From Chryseobacterium suipulveris (GTDB taxonomy: Bacteria; Bacteroidota; Bacteroidia; Flavobacteriales; Weeksellaceae), in the NCBI RefSeq assembly GCF_022811685.1, contig NZ_CP094532.1, positions 1,885,501-1,949,500 of the forward strand: a DNA stretch of 64,000 bases. The letters are read 5' to 3'. This document shows, piece after piece, positions 16,103 to 24,374 of this stretch (positions are counted from its first letter, which is position 1; every line of letters begins with the position of its first letter). The position numbers and the translations under genes were made by a program. The notes beneath the pieces were generated by a model. The model worked only from the letters and a program-made list of their open reading frames with translations, did no database searches and was not told the DNA's origin.

Positions 16103-17830
16103 TTACACCAACTTCATCATCAAATTCTCGCCAATTTTTTCAACCCTCATCATATTATTCTTCGATAAATTTTTCGTCGCCTTATCCCATTTTTTCCCGG
16201 AAAGTTGGCTGCGTTCTTTCACTTCTGACAAACCCATCGGCTCTTCCTGGGAATTCAGAATTTCCAAAATGATTTTTTCGTCTTCTGTCAAATCTGCGAT
16301 AGCAATGACATCTTCGGACTTCAGACCTCGGACTTCCGACTTCTCCGGTTTCATCTGCGGAAAGAAAAGCACTTCCTGAATCGACGCATTATCCGTTAAA
16401 AACATGATCAGACGATCCATTCCGATTCCTAATCCTGAAGTTGGCGGCATTCCGTATTCCAAAGCGCGAAGAAAATCGTTATCGATGAACATCGCCTCGT
16501 CATCACCTCTTTCCGAAAGTGCCAACTGCGCCTCGAAACGCTCTCTTTGGTCAATCGGGTCGTTCAGTTCCGAATAAGCGTTGGCGATTTCTTTACCGCA
16601 AACCATCAGTTCGAAACGTTCGGTGAGGCCTTCTTTGCTTCTGTGTTTCTTGGTTAATGGCGACATCTCGATCGGATAATCCGTGATGAAAGTCGGCTGA
16701 ATGAAGTTTCCTTCACATTTTTCGCCAAAAATTTCGTCGATGAGTTTTCCTTTGCCCATCGTGTCATCTACTTCAATACCGATGGATTTAGCAAAATCAA
16801 ACAATTCCTGTTCAGTTTTTCCTGTAATATCAAATCCCGTAAATTTCTGAATCGCTTCTGTCATCGAAACTCGTGGATACGGCGCTTTCCAGTTGATGGT
16901 ATGTTCGCCGAATTTGGATTCTGTGGTTCCATTCACCTGAATCGCTGTGAATTCCAAAAGTTTTTCAGTGAAATCCATCATCCAGTTGTAGTCTTTGTAG
17001 GCAACATAGATTTCCATTGCCGTAAATTCAGGATTATGGGTTCTGTCCATCCCTTCGTTTCTGAAGTTTTTCGAGAATTCATAAACCCCGTCGAAACCGC
17101 CTACAATTAGCCTTTTCAGATAAAGCTCGTTGGCAATTCTTAAATATAAAGGAATGTCCAAAGCATTGTGATGGGTGATGAAAGGTCTCGCTGCTGCACC
17201 TCCCGGAATCGACTGAAGGATCGGAGTTTCTACCTCAAAATATCCCGCATCATTGAAGAAAGTACGCATCGCGTTGAACATTTTGGTTCTTTTCACAAAA
17301 ACTTCCTTCACCTGCGGATTTACGGTTAAATCTACATAACGCTGTCTGTATCGCAATTCTGGGTCGGTAAATCCATCGAAGATATTTCCGTCGGCATCCA
17401 CTTTTGGTAACGGGAGTGGACGGAGCGTTTTAGTTAAGAGTGTGAAATTCTTAACCATCACCGTCATTTCACCAACCTGGGTTTTAAACAGTTCGCCTTC
17501 AACACCGATGATGTCGCCGATGTCTAAAAGGTGTTTGTAAACTTCGTTGTAGAGCTCTTTGTCGTCGTCGGGACAGATTTCATCTCGGTTAAAATAAACC
17601 TGGATCTTACCTTCGGAATCCTGCAGTTCGGCAAAACTTGCCTTTCCCTGAATTCTTCTCGACATAAGTCGTCCTGCGATCTGCACCTTTTTATTTTCCT
17701 CAAAATTTTCTTTGATGGTTTTGGTGGTATCGGTGATTTTATATTCTGCAGCGGGGAATGCGTCGATTCCCATTGCGGTAAGTTTCTGTAATTTTTCGCG
17801 GCGGATCAATTCCTGTTCTGATAACGACAT
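16103..17830 (-). CDS. lysS: Lysyl-tRNA synthetase, class II, with C-terminal extension
   Basis: Charges tRNA-Lys. From the ATG at 17830 (MSLSEQELIRREKL) the protein is 575 residues. The anticodon-binding OB fold contains IAGRLMSRR...ASFAELQD; class II motif 2 is NFRNEGMDRTHNPEFT (~residue 260) and motif 3 GLGIGMDRL (~478). The canonical enzyme ends at FFPQMKPEK; here an 11-residue linker made of 7-nt DNA repeats (16310-16344) joins a ~60-residue extension (LTEDEKIILEILN...) that resembles a winged helix. Canonical LysS is about 500 residues, so the extension is additional. A relic copy of its 3' end lies at 15276-15350. Confidence 0.96.
   Translation of the reverse strand: MSLSEQELIRREKLQKLTAMGIDAFPAAEYKITDTTKTIKENFEENKKVQIAGRLMSRRIQGKASFAELQDSEGKIQVYFNRDEICPDDDKELYNEVYKHLLDIGDIIGVEGELFKTQVGEMTVMVKNFTLLTKTLRPLPLPKVDADGNIFDGFTDPELRYRQRYVDLTVNPQVKEVFVKRTKMFNAMRTFFNDAGYFEVETPILQSIPGGAAARPFITHHNALDIPLYLRIANELYLKRLIVGGFDGVYEFSKNFRNEGMDRTHNPEFTAMEIYVAYKDYNWMMDFTEKLLEFTAIQVNGTTESKFGEHTINWKAPYPRVSMTEAIQKFTGFDITGKTEQELFDFAKSIGIEVDDTMGKGKLIDEIFGEKCEGNFIQPTFITDYPIEMSPLTKKHRSKEGLTERFELMVCGKEIANAYSELNDPIDQRERFEAQLALSERGDDEAMFIDNDFLRALEYGMPPTSGLGIGMDRLIMFLTDNASIQEVLFFPQMKPEKSEVRGLKSEDVIAIADLTEDEKIILEILNSQEEPMGLSEVKERSQLSGKKWDKATKNLSKNNMMRVEKIGENLMMKLV
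16310..16344 (-). repeat. In-frame heptad array inside lysS
   Basis: On the coding strand five consecutive 7-nt units (GAAGTCG, GAAGTCC, GAGGTCT, GAAGTCC, GAAGATG) encode the linker SEVRGLKSEDV. The same units occur in spacers near 3970, 25510, 30410 and 33800. Confidence 0.8.
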
Positions 17831-17854
17831 TTTTCGTGTTCTTTTTAGAATGTG

Positions 17855-17862
17855 CAAAAATA
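17855..17862 (-). promoter_or_regulatory. lysS promoter -7 box
   Basis: The minus strand reads TATTTTTG, ending 24 nt before the lysS ATG at 17830. Confidence 0.55.
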
Positions 17863-17895
17863 GTGAATTTTTGAGAAATTTTTATTTCCGGTTTT

Positions 17896-17975
17896 TTTAC
17901 TTTTTAGGAGTTTACCCTTTTACTTTTTAGGAGTTTAACTATTTACTTTTTAGGAATTTGATTCCTTTTTAGGTA
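17896..17975. repeat. Three 19-bp direct repeats at 23-bp period
   Basis: TTTACTTTTTAGGAGTTTA occurs at 17896-17914 and 17919-17937, and with two changes at 17942-17960, followed by a partial CTTTTTAGG. The array lies upstream of the lysS promoter and of the gene relic on the other side, and looks like iterated protein-binding sites. A small GGAAT/ATTCC dyad closes it. Confidence 0.75.
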
Positions 17976-17997
17976 AAAAATAAAACTATCTTTGTAA

Positions 17998-18276
17998 AAA
18001 ATTTTAAAGACTATTCCCGCACAAATTTTCTACTGGCGAAGCATCAGCGGAATTGAGATCGGTCTCATCACGGAAGAAAATTTCACCAATACCGGTATCG
18101 AAATAAAGTCGGGGAAAACTTACCATCAAACCTGGTGGAAAAACATTTTGAAGTGGAAGGAGTTTAGCGCTCAAAACAGCAACGGTGCAGTTGTATATGC
18201 TGGAAACGAAGAGATGAAATACAGCGACAACCGCTATTTGATTTCCGTCAATAACCTGTTTAGTAAATTCTCATAA
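17998..18276 (+). pseudogene. C-terminal relic of a DUF4143-type AAA ATPase
   Basis: An open frame without a start reads IFYWRSISGIEIGLITEEN, IEIKSGKTYHQTWW, VVYAGNEEMKYSDNRYLISV and then a stop. This is the PD-(D/E)XK-like C-terminal domain that ends DUF4143 ATP-binding proteins (usual form FWR...G.E.D..I, I.IKSG.T, YGG). The expected Asp after E is Gly here. An in-frame TAA at 17995 and the absence of an ATPase domain make it a remnant of about 90 codons. Confidence 0.65.
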
Positions 18277-18342
18277 AAAACTCTCTTTATTTATAATTAA
18301 TATAAATTTTAAACAGTTGATTAAGCAAAGGAATTTTCTTCA

Positions 18343-18350
18343 TAATTTTG
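18343..18350 (+). promoter_or_regulatory. -7 box four nucleotides before a GTG start
   Basis: TAATTTTG (TAnnTTTG) ends four nucleotides before the GTG at 18355, suggesting a leaderless transcript. Confidence 0.45.
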
Positions 18351-18354
18351 TATT

Positions 18355-18738
18355 GTGAAAAAGTGGATTTCATATTTGCTCATCTGCACCTATCTTCTGA
18401 CATTCCCGGAAGCAAGGCAGATTTTGAAATTCCCGACCTTCGTGGAGCATTTCATCTCGCACAAGCTTACCGATCCCGCAACCACGATTTATTCCTTCAT
18501 CAAAATGCATTATCTGGATGCGCCGGTGAAAGATGCGGATTACGCGCAGGATCAGAAACTGCCTTTCAAAACCCACGATATTTCGGTGTCTGCTTTCAGT
18601 ATTACCACGCCACCGAAAAAAGTCGAATTTAATTTCGAACACAAGTGTCCTAATATAGAGGAGCAGCATACCTTTGCTTACTCCGAAAGTTTCTACCCAT
18701 CTGTTTTCCAGAAAATTTGGCAACCGCCTAAGATTTAA
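18355..18738 (+). CDS. Small exported protein of unknown function (paralogue of 27412-27801)
   Basis: 127 residues, starting at GTG. A hydrophobic N-terminus (MKKWISYLLICTYLLTFPEA) looks like a signal peptide or anchor. The conserved core shared with the second copy is RQ-(I/V)-LK-(F/L)-PT-x-VEHF and LTDP, then DxDxxQDxKLPFKTxD, with several His residues (VEHF, SHK, MHY), and both end in FQxPx. I do not know a named family; from memory such proteins sit next to metal RND pumps in flavobacteria. It precedes the czcA-like pump gene by about 1 kb, so a metal-related periplasmic role is inferred. Confidence 0.75.
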   Translation: MKKWISYLLICTYLLTFPEARQILKFPTFVEHFISHKLTDPATTIYSFIKMHYLDAPVKDADYAQDQKLPFKTHDISVSAFSITTPPKKVEFNFEHKCPNIEEQHTFAYSESFYPSVFQKIWQPPKI

Positions 18739-18872
18739 TTTTCAAAAATTTCAAAGACTAAATCATGTCGATTCCGTAATGGTATGGACTTCATTTACAA
18801 TTAGGTTGTGTGAAATAAACACAGGTATTCACGCAGTTTAACAAGTCTAATTTTTTTTAAAGTTAAATCAAA

Positions 18873-19382
18873 ATGAACAACGCACATCTGCATTTGGTAG
18901 TCAACCATTGGCCAATCATATTTCCCGTTGTGGGAGTCATCGTCCTGTTAATCGGTATTTTCACAAAATCCGAAGTTTCCAAGCGAAATGCATACATCAT
19001 CTTCATACTCGGAGCTTTGAGCTCTGTTCTTGCAATGGCGACCGGCGAAGGCGCTGAAGAAGCCGTGGAAAACCTTCCCGGAGTTGCAGAAAGTTTAATT
19101 AAAACACACGAGGAAGCCGCAGAACTGTTTGCCGGATTGTCTTATGTTCTGGGTGGTGCAGCGCTTTTGTCGCTTGTTTCAAGTTTTCGGGAGTTTGCCA
19201 TCAACAAATTCATGCCTTTCGTAGTATTGATCATTGCTGCGGGAGCTTTGTATTTTGCGACTGAAGCCGGAAGAACCGGTGGTGAAATCCGACATACCGA
19301 AATCCGCAGCGGAGCAACAATCCAAAATGGCAACAACAGCGGTGATTCTGAAAACACAAAAAATGGAGAAAGCGACGACTGA
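18873..19382 (+). CDS. Four-helix membrane protein, DUF2231-like
   Basis: 169 residues with a short histidine-rich start (NNAHLHLVVNHWPIIFPVVG) leading into the first of four predicted transmembrane helices: FPVVGVIVLLIGIF, AYIIFILGALSSVLAMATG, LSYVLGGAALLSLVSS and FMPFVVLIIAAGALYFATEAG. An HE-rich loop (KTHEEAAELFAG) lies between the second and third helix, and the C-terminal tail is hydrophilic and Asn/Asp-rich. The His pattern resembles DUF2231-type haem or metal membrane proteins, but this is not certain. It lies between the small exported protein and the RND pump gene, and probably belongs to the metal island. Confidence 0.8.
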   Translation: MNNAHLHLVVNHWPIIFPVVGVIVLLIGIFTKSEVSKRNAYIIFILGALSSVLAMATGEGAEEAVENLPGVAESLIKTHEEAAELFAGLSYVLGGAALLSLVSSFREFAINKFMPFVVLIIAAGALYFATEAGRTGGEIRHTEIRSGATIQNGNNSGDSENTKNGESDD

Positions 19383-19747
19383 TTTTCCTGAGAAATGACA
19401 GTTGTCAACAAACAGCAAATGCCCAGCTTCAATATTGTTTCCAGGTATTTTACTTCGTAACTTTATGGTAGTGGAGTTTACGCTGTGACCATTACACACG
19501 ATGAAAAAATTTACAAAACTTTGCAGGATCCCATTTCGCAAATCACCAGATTAATGACAGTCTCTTTTATGACCGGTTTTCTGAAATTAGTAACGATCAT
19601 TGTTAATTTCAATGAAATCATATCGGAAACTGTCAACAAAGTAGGTATTGCTTCAACAATCAATTGGTGGGGAATTAAATTCCGTTTAAATTTATGAGCT
19701 GAGTTCCGAAAGGGATTTCGCTTCAAACTAATGAACCTTTAATTATT
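19383..19747. other. 365-bp spacer before the RND pump gene
   Basis: No convincing gene. A GTG-initiated 70-codon frame (19485-19697) and a 71-codon antisense frame exist, but neither has a recognisable motif, promoter or RBS. The sequence may be an eroded gene, since several short open stretches have ordinary codon-like composition. Confidence 0.5.
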
Positions 19748-22700
19748 ATGCTAAATAAGATCATAGAATTTTCTATTAAGAACAAACTGATCATCATCTT
19801 GATGACGCTCGGTTTGGTAATTTACGGACTATTTGAACTCAAAAAACTGCCGATCGACGCAGTACCCGATATTACCGACAATCAGGTGCAGATCATCACC
19901 GTTTCCCCAAGTTTGGGCGCGACCGATGTGGAGCGTTTCATCACGTTTCCGTTGGAGCAGGTCAATAACAATATTCAGGGAATCAAGCAGATGCGGAGTT
20001 TCTCGCGTTTCGGTTTGTCGGTGATTACCATTGTTTTCAAAGAAGATGTCAATCTGTATCTTGCCCGTCAACAAGTTGCGGAACGTTTGCAGCAAGTCGA
20101 TATTCCGACCAGTTTGGGAACTCCCGCGATGGCGCCGATTTCTACTGGTTTGGGCGAAATTTACCAATACATTCTCCGTCCGAAAAAAGGATACGAACAC
20201 CGTTACAATGCGATGCAGTTGCGAACAATTCAGGATTGGGTGGTTCGACGACAGCTCCTCGGAACCGAAGGTGTTGCAGATGTTGCCAGTTTTGGCGGCG
20301 ATCTGAAACAGTATGAAGTAGCGATAAATCCAGCAACACTCAAATCGATGGGTGTTACGATGACTGAGGTTTTCGACGCGCTCCAGAAAAATAACCAGAA
20401 CACCGGTGGTGCCTATATCGAAAAAGGACCGAGCGTTCTTTTCATCAGAACAGAAGGTTTGATGGGGAAAATTCCGGACATCGAAAATACGGTCGTGAAA
20501 AATCTTCCCGACGGAACACCGATTCTTGTTAAAAACATCGGAACAGTACAGTACGGAAAAGCAATCCGTTACGGAGCTATGACTTACAACGGTGAAGGCG
20601 AAGTTGCGGGAGCTGTTGTAATGATGATGAAAGGCGCAAACTCGAACCAGGTCACCGCGAAAGTAAAAGACAGAATCGCCGAAATCGAGAAAACCTTACC
20701 AGAAGGCGTGAAACTTGATCCGTTCCTTGACCGGACAAAAATGGTAAACAACGCCATTTCCACCGTTTCTAAAAACCTGATTGAAGGTGCACTGATCGTG
20801 ATTTTCGTATTGGTTTTATTCCTCGGAAATATGCGCGCCGGATTTTTGGTGGCGTCTGTAATTCCGCTCTCCATGCTGTTTGCGATCATTATGATGAATA
20901 TTTTCGGGGTCTCCGGAAACCTCATGAGTTTGGGGGCGCTCGATTTCGGGCTGATTGTGGATGGTGCGGTGATTATTGTGGAAGCGGTTCTGCACCGGAT
21001 TCCTCACTTGAAAAACTTCCAAAGCAAGAAGGTTTCCCAGTCGTTTATGGATGATGAAGTTTATACTTCCGCGAGCAAAATGATGAACTCCGCAGTTTTC
21101 GGACAAATCATCATCCTCATCGTTTACCTTCCGATTTTATCGTTGCAGGGTGTGGAAGGAAAAATGTTCAAACCAATGGCGCAGACTGTGATCTTTGCAC
21201 TTTTGGGAGCATTCATCCTTTCATTGACCTATATTCCGATGATGAGTTCGTTGGTGCTTTCTAAAAAAATTGAAAACAAGAAAACCTTCTCCGAGAAAAT
21301 GATGGAGAAGCTCGAAAATTTCTACGACAAGACTTTGACTCAGGTTATCAAAATCCACAACCTTGCGTTTTTCAGTGTGGTCGCGTTATTCTTTTTTGCC
21401 ATGTTTATCATGTCGAGATTGGGTGGCGAGTTTATCCCGTCACTTCCGGAAGGCGACTTCGCGGTCGATACAAGAGTTTTGCCGGGAAGTAACCTGAAAA
21501 CATCAACCGACGCGGTACTAAAATCTCAACAGATTTTATTAAAAAAATTCCCGGAAATTGAAAAAATCGTTGGGAAAACCGGTAGTTCAGAAATCCCTAC
21601 CGATCCGATGCCGATTGATGCAAGTGATATGATGATTATCCTAAAACCCCGTAAAGAATGGACTTCCGCAAAAACTTACGACGACCTCGCTGAAAAAATG
21701 TCAGCCGAACTGAAGAAAAACATCATCGGTGTGACTTATTCTTTCCAATATCCGGTGGCGATGCGTTTTAATGAATTAATGACGGGAGCAAGACAGGATG
21801 TGGTGATTAAAATCTTTGGCGAAAACCTCGATACACTTAAAGTTTATGCCGAAAAAATGGGCGAAATTTCCAAGAAAATCCAAGGAGCGCAAAATATCTA
21901 TGTGGAACCTGTTTCGGGAATGCCACAGATTATCATCACTTATCATCGGGAAGCGCTTTCGCAATATGGTTTGAATGTGAATGATGTGAACAATATCGTG
22001 AATACGGCATTTGCAGGACAAGCGACAGGTTCCGTTTTTGAGGGTGAGAAAAAATTCGATTTGGTAGTTCGTTTAAGCGGCGATAAAAGAAAAAATGTGG
22101 AAGACGTAAACAACCTCTTAATCCCTACACCAATCGGGGTCGAAATTCCGCTAAGTGCGGTCGCAAGTGTGGAACTGAAAGAAAGTGTAAACCAGATTCA
22201 GCGTGAAAATGCACAGCGAAGGATTATCGTAGGTTTCAACGTTCGTGAACGCGACATCCAGTCAACCGTGGAAGATTTGCAGGCGAAAGTTGAGAAGGAA
22301 ATGAAACTTCCAGCCGGCTATTCTGTGAAGTATGGCGGAACTTTTGAAAATCTTCAGCAGGCAAAATCTCGACTTGCCATCGCGGTACCGGTCAGTTTAC
22401 TTTTGATCTTGCTGATGCTCTATTTTGCGTTCAATTCCGTGAAGTATGGTTTGCTTATTTTCTCGGCAATTCCACTTTCAGCGATTGGGGGAATTCTCTC
22501 GCTTTGGATGCGGGATATGAATTTCAGTATTTCTGCAGGTGTCGGTTTTATCGCATTATTCGGGGTTGCTGTATTAAATGGTATCGTGCTCGTCGCAGAA
22601 TTCAACCGGCAAAAACATACCCATTCCGATTTGCGTGAAGTGGTAAAAATTGGTGGGAAAACCAGATTACGACCGGTTCTGATGACTGCTTTCGTGGCAT

Positions 22701-22918
22701 CTTTAGGTTTCTTACCGATGGCGACTTCCACAGGTGAAGGCGCAGAAGTTCAAAGACCTTTGGCAACGGTAGTAATCGGCGGATTACTCTTGGCAACGCT
22801 GCTTACGCTTTATTTATTGCCGATTATGTACATGTGGTTTGAAAAACATTTGCCAGACAGAAGACGAAAACTTCATAAAATGCAGGATAGTGAGGATGGT
22901 TATGAGTTGGAAGCGTGA
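19748..22918 (+). CDS. czcA: Heavy-metal efflux RND transporter, CzcA/CusA family
   Basis: A 1056-residue inner-membrane proton-driven pump. The N-terminal helix is IKNKLIIILMTLGLVIYGL, followed by the HME-RND signature PIDAVPDITDNQVQI. The DFGLIVDGAVIIVEA motif in TM4 (~residue 400) carries the Asp/Glu proton-relay residues. The second TM block (LLILLMLYFAFNSVKYGLL, GVAVLNGIVLVAEFNR, RPVLMTAFVASLGFLPMA) is complete. The substrate (Cu, Ag, Zn, Cd, Co or Ni) cannot be read reliably. Followed by the channel and adaptor genes on the same strand, giving the order A-C-B. Its stop codon runs into a GTTGGAGAG-type repeat. Confidence 0.95.
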   Translation: MLNKIIEFSIKNKLIIILMTLGLVIYGLFELKKLPIDAVPDITDNQVQIITVSPSLGATDVERFITFPLEQVNNNIQGIKQMRSFSRFGLSVITIVFKEDVNLYLARQQVAERLQQVDIPTSLGTPAMAPISTGLGEIYQYILRPKKGYEHRYNAMQLRTIQDWVVRRQLLGTEGVADVASFGGDLKQYEVAINPATLKSMGVTMTEVFDALQKNNQNTGGAYIEKGPSVLFIRTEGLMGKIPDIENTVVKNLPDGTPILVKNIGTVQYGKAIRYGAMTYNGEGEVAGAVVMMMKGANSNQVTAKVKDRIAEIEKTLPEGVKLDPFLDRTKMVNNAISTVSKNLIEGALIVIFVLVLFLGNMRAGFLVASVIPLSMLFAIIMMNIFGVSGNLMSLGALDFGLIVDGAVIIVEAVLHRIPHLKNFQSKKVSQSFMDDEVYTSASKMMNSAVFGQIIILIVYLPILSLQGVEGKMFKPMAQTVIFALLGAFILSLTYIPMMSSLVLSKKIENKKTFSEKMMEKLENFYDKTLTQVIKIHNLAFFSVVALFFFAMFIMSRLGGEFIPSLPEGDFAVDTRVLPGSNLKTSTDAVLKSQQILLKKFPEIEKIVGKTGSSEIPTDPMPIDASDMMIILKPRKEWTSAKTYDDLAEKMSAELKKNIIGVTYSFQYPVAMRFNELMTGARQDVVIKIFGENLDTLKVYAEKMGEISKKIQGAQNIYVEPVSGMPQIIITYHREALSQYGLNVNDVNNIVNTAFAGQATGSVFEGEKKFDLVVRLSGDKRKNVEDVNNLLIPTPIGVEIPLSAVASVELKESVNQIQRENAQRRIIVGFNVRERDIQSTVEDLQAKVEKEMKLPAGYSVKYGGTFENLQQAKSRLAIAVPVSLLLILLMLYFAFNSVKYGLLIFSAIPLSAIGGILSLWMRDMNFSISAGVGFIALFGVAVLNGIVLVAEFNRQKHTHSDLREVVKIGGKTRLRPVLMTAFVASLGFLPMATSTGEGAEVQRPLATVVIGGLLLATLLTLYLLPIMYMWFEKHLPDRRRKLHKMQDSEDGYELEA

Positions 22919-23090
22919 GTGTTGGAGAGTTGGTGTGTTGGAGAGTGAACTCTAAACAGTCCTATTTAATTTAAGAATTAATAAAAACTTTTGTGTAACC
23001 TTTTGTGGTTAATTTTAAAGAAGTAAAAAAACCAGAAGTATTTAATGTTAATAGCCGTTGTTGAAACCATCGGAACCAAAATTTGAAACA

Positions 23091-24329
23091 ATGAATAAAT
23101 TAAGAACCATAATAATTTCAATTGCAATTTGCCCCTTTTTCATTCTTTTTGGAATGGGAGGAATTTTTGCGCAAACTCCAATTTCGCTGGAAACGGCTCT
23201 TCAGAAAGCGGCGGATAAGAATTTGAATTTGAAGTCGGGCCAGCTTCGGATTGACTATTACGACAAAATGCAAAAATCCTACGCTACAATCGATCCGCTG
23301 AACATTACCGGTGAAATCGGACAAATGAATTCAACCTATGTTGACAATGCGATCGGAGTAAATCAAACGTTGCGGCTTCCCGCTTTTTACAGGGCACAGA
23401 AACAGGTTTTGATTGAGGAATGGAAAAATTCCGTCCTGAACCTCGATGTTCAAAAATGGCAGCTGAAAAGGGAAATGTCACTTCTTTACAACAAACTGAA
23501 TTATTTGGATGAGAAACAGAAACTTCTGAAAAAAACAGACAGCATTTATTCCAATTATTACAAAAGAGCGGAGCTGCGGCTGAAAGCGGGAGAAAGCAAT
23601 ATCCTGGAAAAAACTACCGCCGAAAACTACCGAAGTCAAGCAGAAATTCAGCTTCAAAGTTTATTAAAAGATCGCGACATCACACTGTACCAGTTCAATT
23701 ATTTGATCAACGATTCCGAGATTTATACCAATCAGAAAGATGGGTTTTTTAATACTGAACTTCTCGGCGATGAAAGTTTTTCGGGGAATACCATTGTTTT
23801 AAAACAACTCGAGCAACAGCGAAATATCGAAAATGCACGATTGGAATCCGAAAAAAAGAAACTGTTGCCAAGCTTCAATGTTGGGATTCGTTCGATGACG
23901 ATGAAAGGAATGGGTGCCGATGACAAAACTTACGACGGGTTGCACCGTTTTCAGCAAGGAAGTGTCGGTGTGGGTTTACCGATTTTTAATACCGCACAAA
24001 AATCGGTGATCGAAGGTCAGAAAGTTAACCAAATGATTGCCGAGAACAATTACCAATTGGGTTTGCGCAATATGAAAAACCTGTATGCAAAAACCTACGG
24101 CGAATACCAGAAACTGAAATCCGAAATTGATTATTACAAAACAACGGGTCTTAAAAACGCAGACAAAATCCTCTTCACCGCAAATCTTTTACTGAAGGAA
24201 GGTGAAATGAATTACCTTGAATATACGCTGCTCGTCAATCAGTCGCTGGAAATTCAGAACAAATATATCGAGGCACAAAAACTGTTAAACGAAAAAATCA
24301 TCGAGCTGAATAATTTGAGAAGTGAATAG
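23091..24329 (+). CDS. TolC-family outer-membrane channel of the RND system
   Basis: 412 residues from the ATG at 23091, with a signal peptide (IIISIAICPFFILFGMGGIFAQ). The long coiled helices of TolC-type proteins are evident: SLETALQKAADKNLNLKSG, a hydrophilic pair with regularly spaced Ala, Glu and Lys, and the repeat of the motif in the second half (QKVNQMIAENNYQLGLRNM, then LLLKEGEMNYLEYTLLVNQS). CzcC-like partner of the CzcA pump upstream (172-bp gap) and the adaptor downstream (45-bp gap). Confidence 0.92.
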   Translation: MNKLRTIIISIAICPFFILFGMGGIFAQTPISLETALQKAADKNLNLKSGQLRIDYYDKMQKSYATIDPLNITGEIGQMNSTYVDNAIGVNQTLRLPAFYRAQKQVLIEEWKNSVLNLDVQKWQLKREMSLLYNKLNYLDEKQKLLKKTDSIYSNYYKRAELRLKAGESNILEKTTAENYRSQAEIQLQSLLKDRDITLYQFNYLINDSEIYTNQKDGFFNTELLGDESFSGNTIVLKQLEQQRNIENARLESEKKKLLPSFNVGIRSMTMKGMGADDKTYDGLHRFQQGSVGVGLPIFNTAQKSVIEGQKVNQMIAENNYQLGLRNMKNLYAKTYGEYQKLKSEIDYYKTTGLKNADKILFTANLLLKEGEMNYLEYTLLVNQSLEIQNKYIEAQKLLNEKIIELNNLRSE

Positions 24330-24374
24330 CGAATTTTTAAAAAAGTATTTGAATACAAAATGATAAAAATAAAT

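Noticed and set aside
19485..19697. 70-codon frame before czcA
   Set aside because: GTG start without promoter or RBS, no family resemblance; left as spacer.
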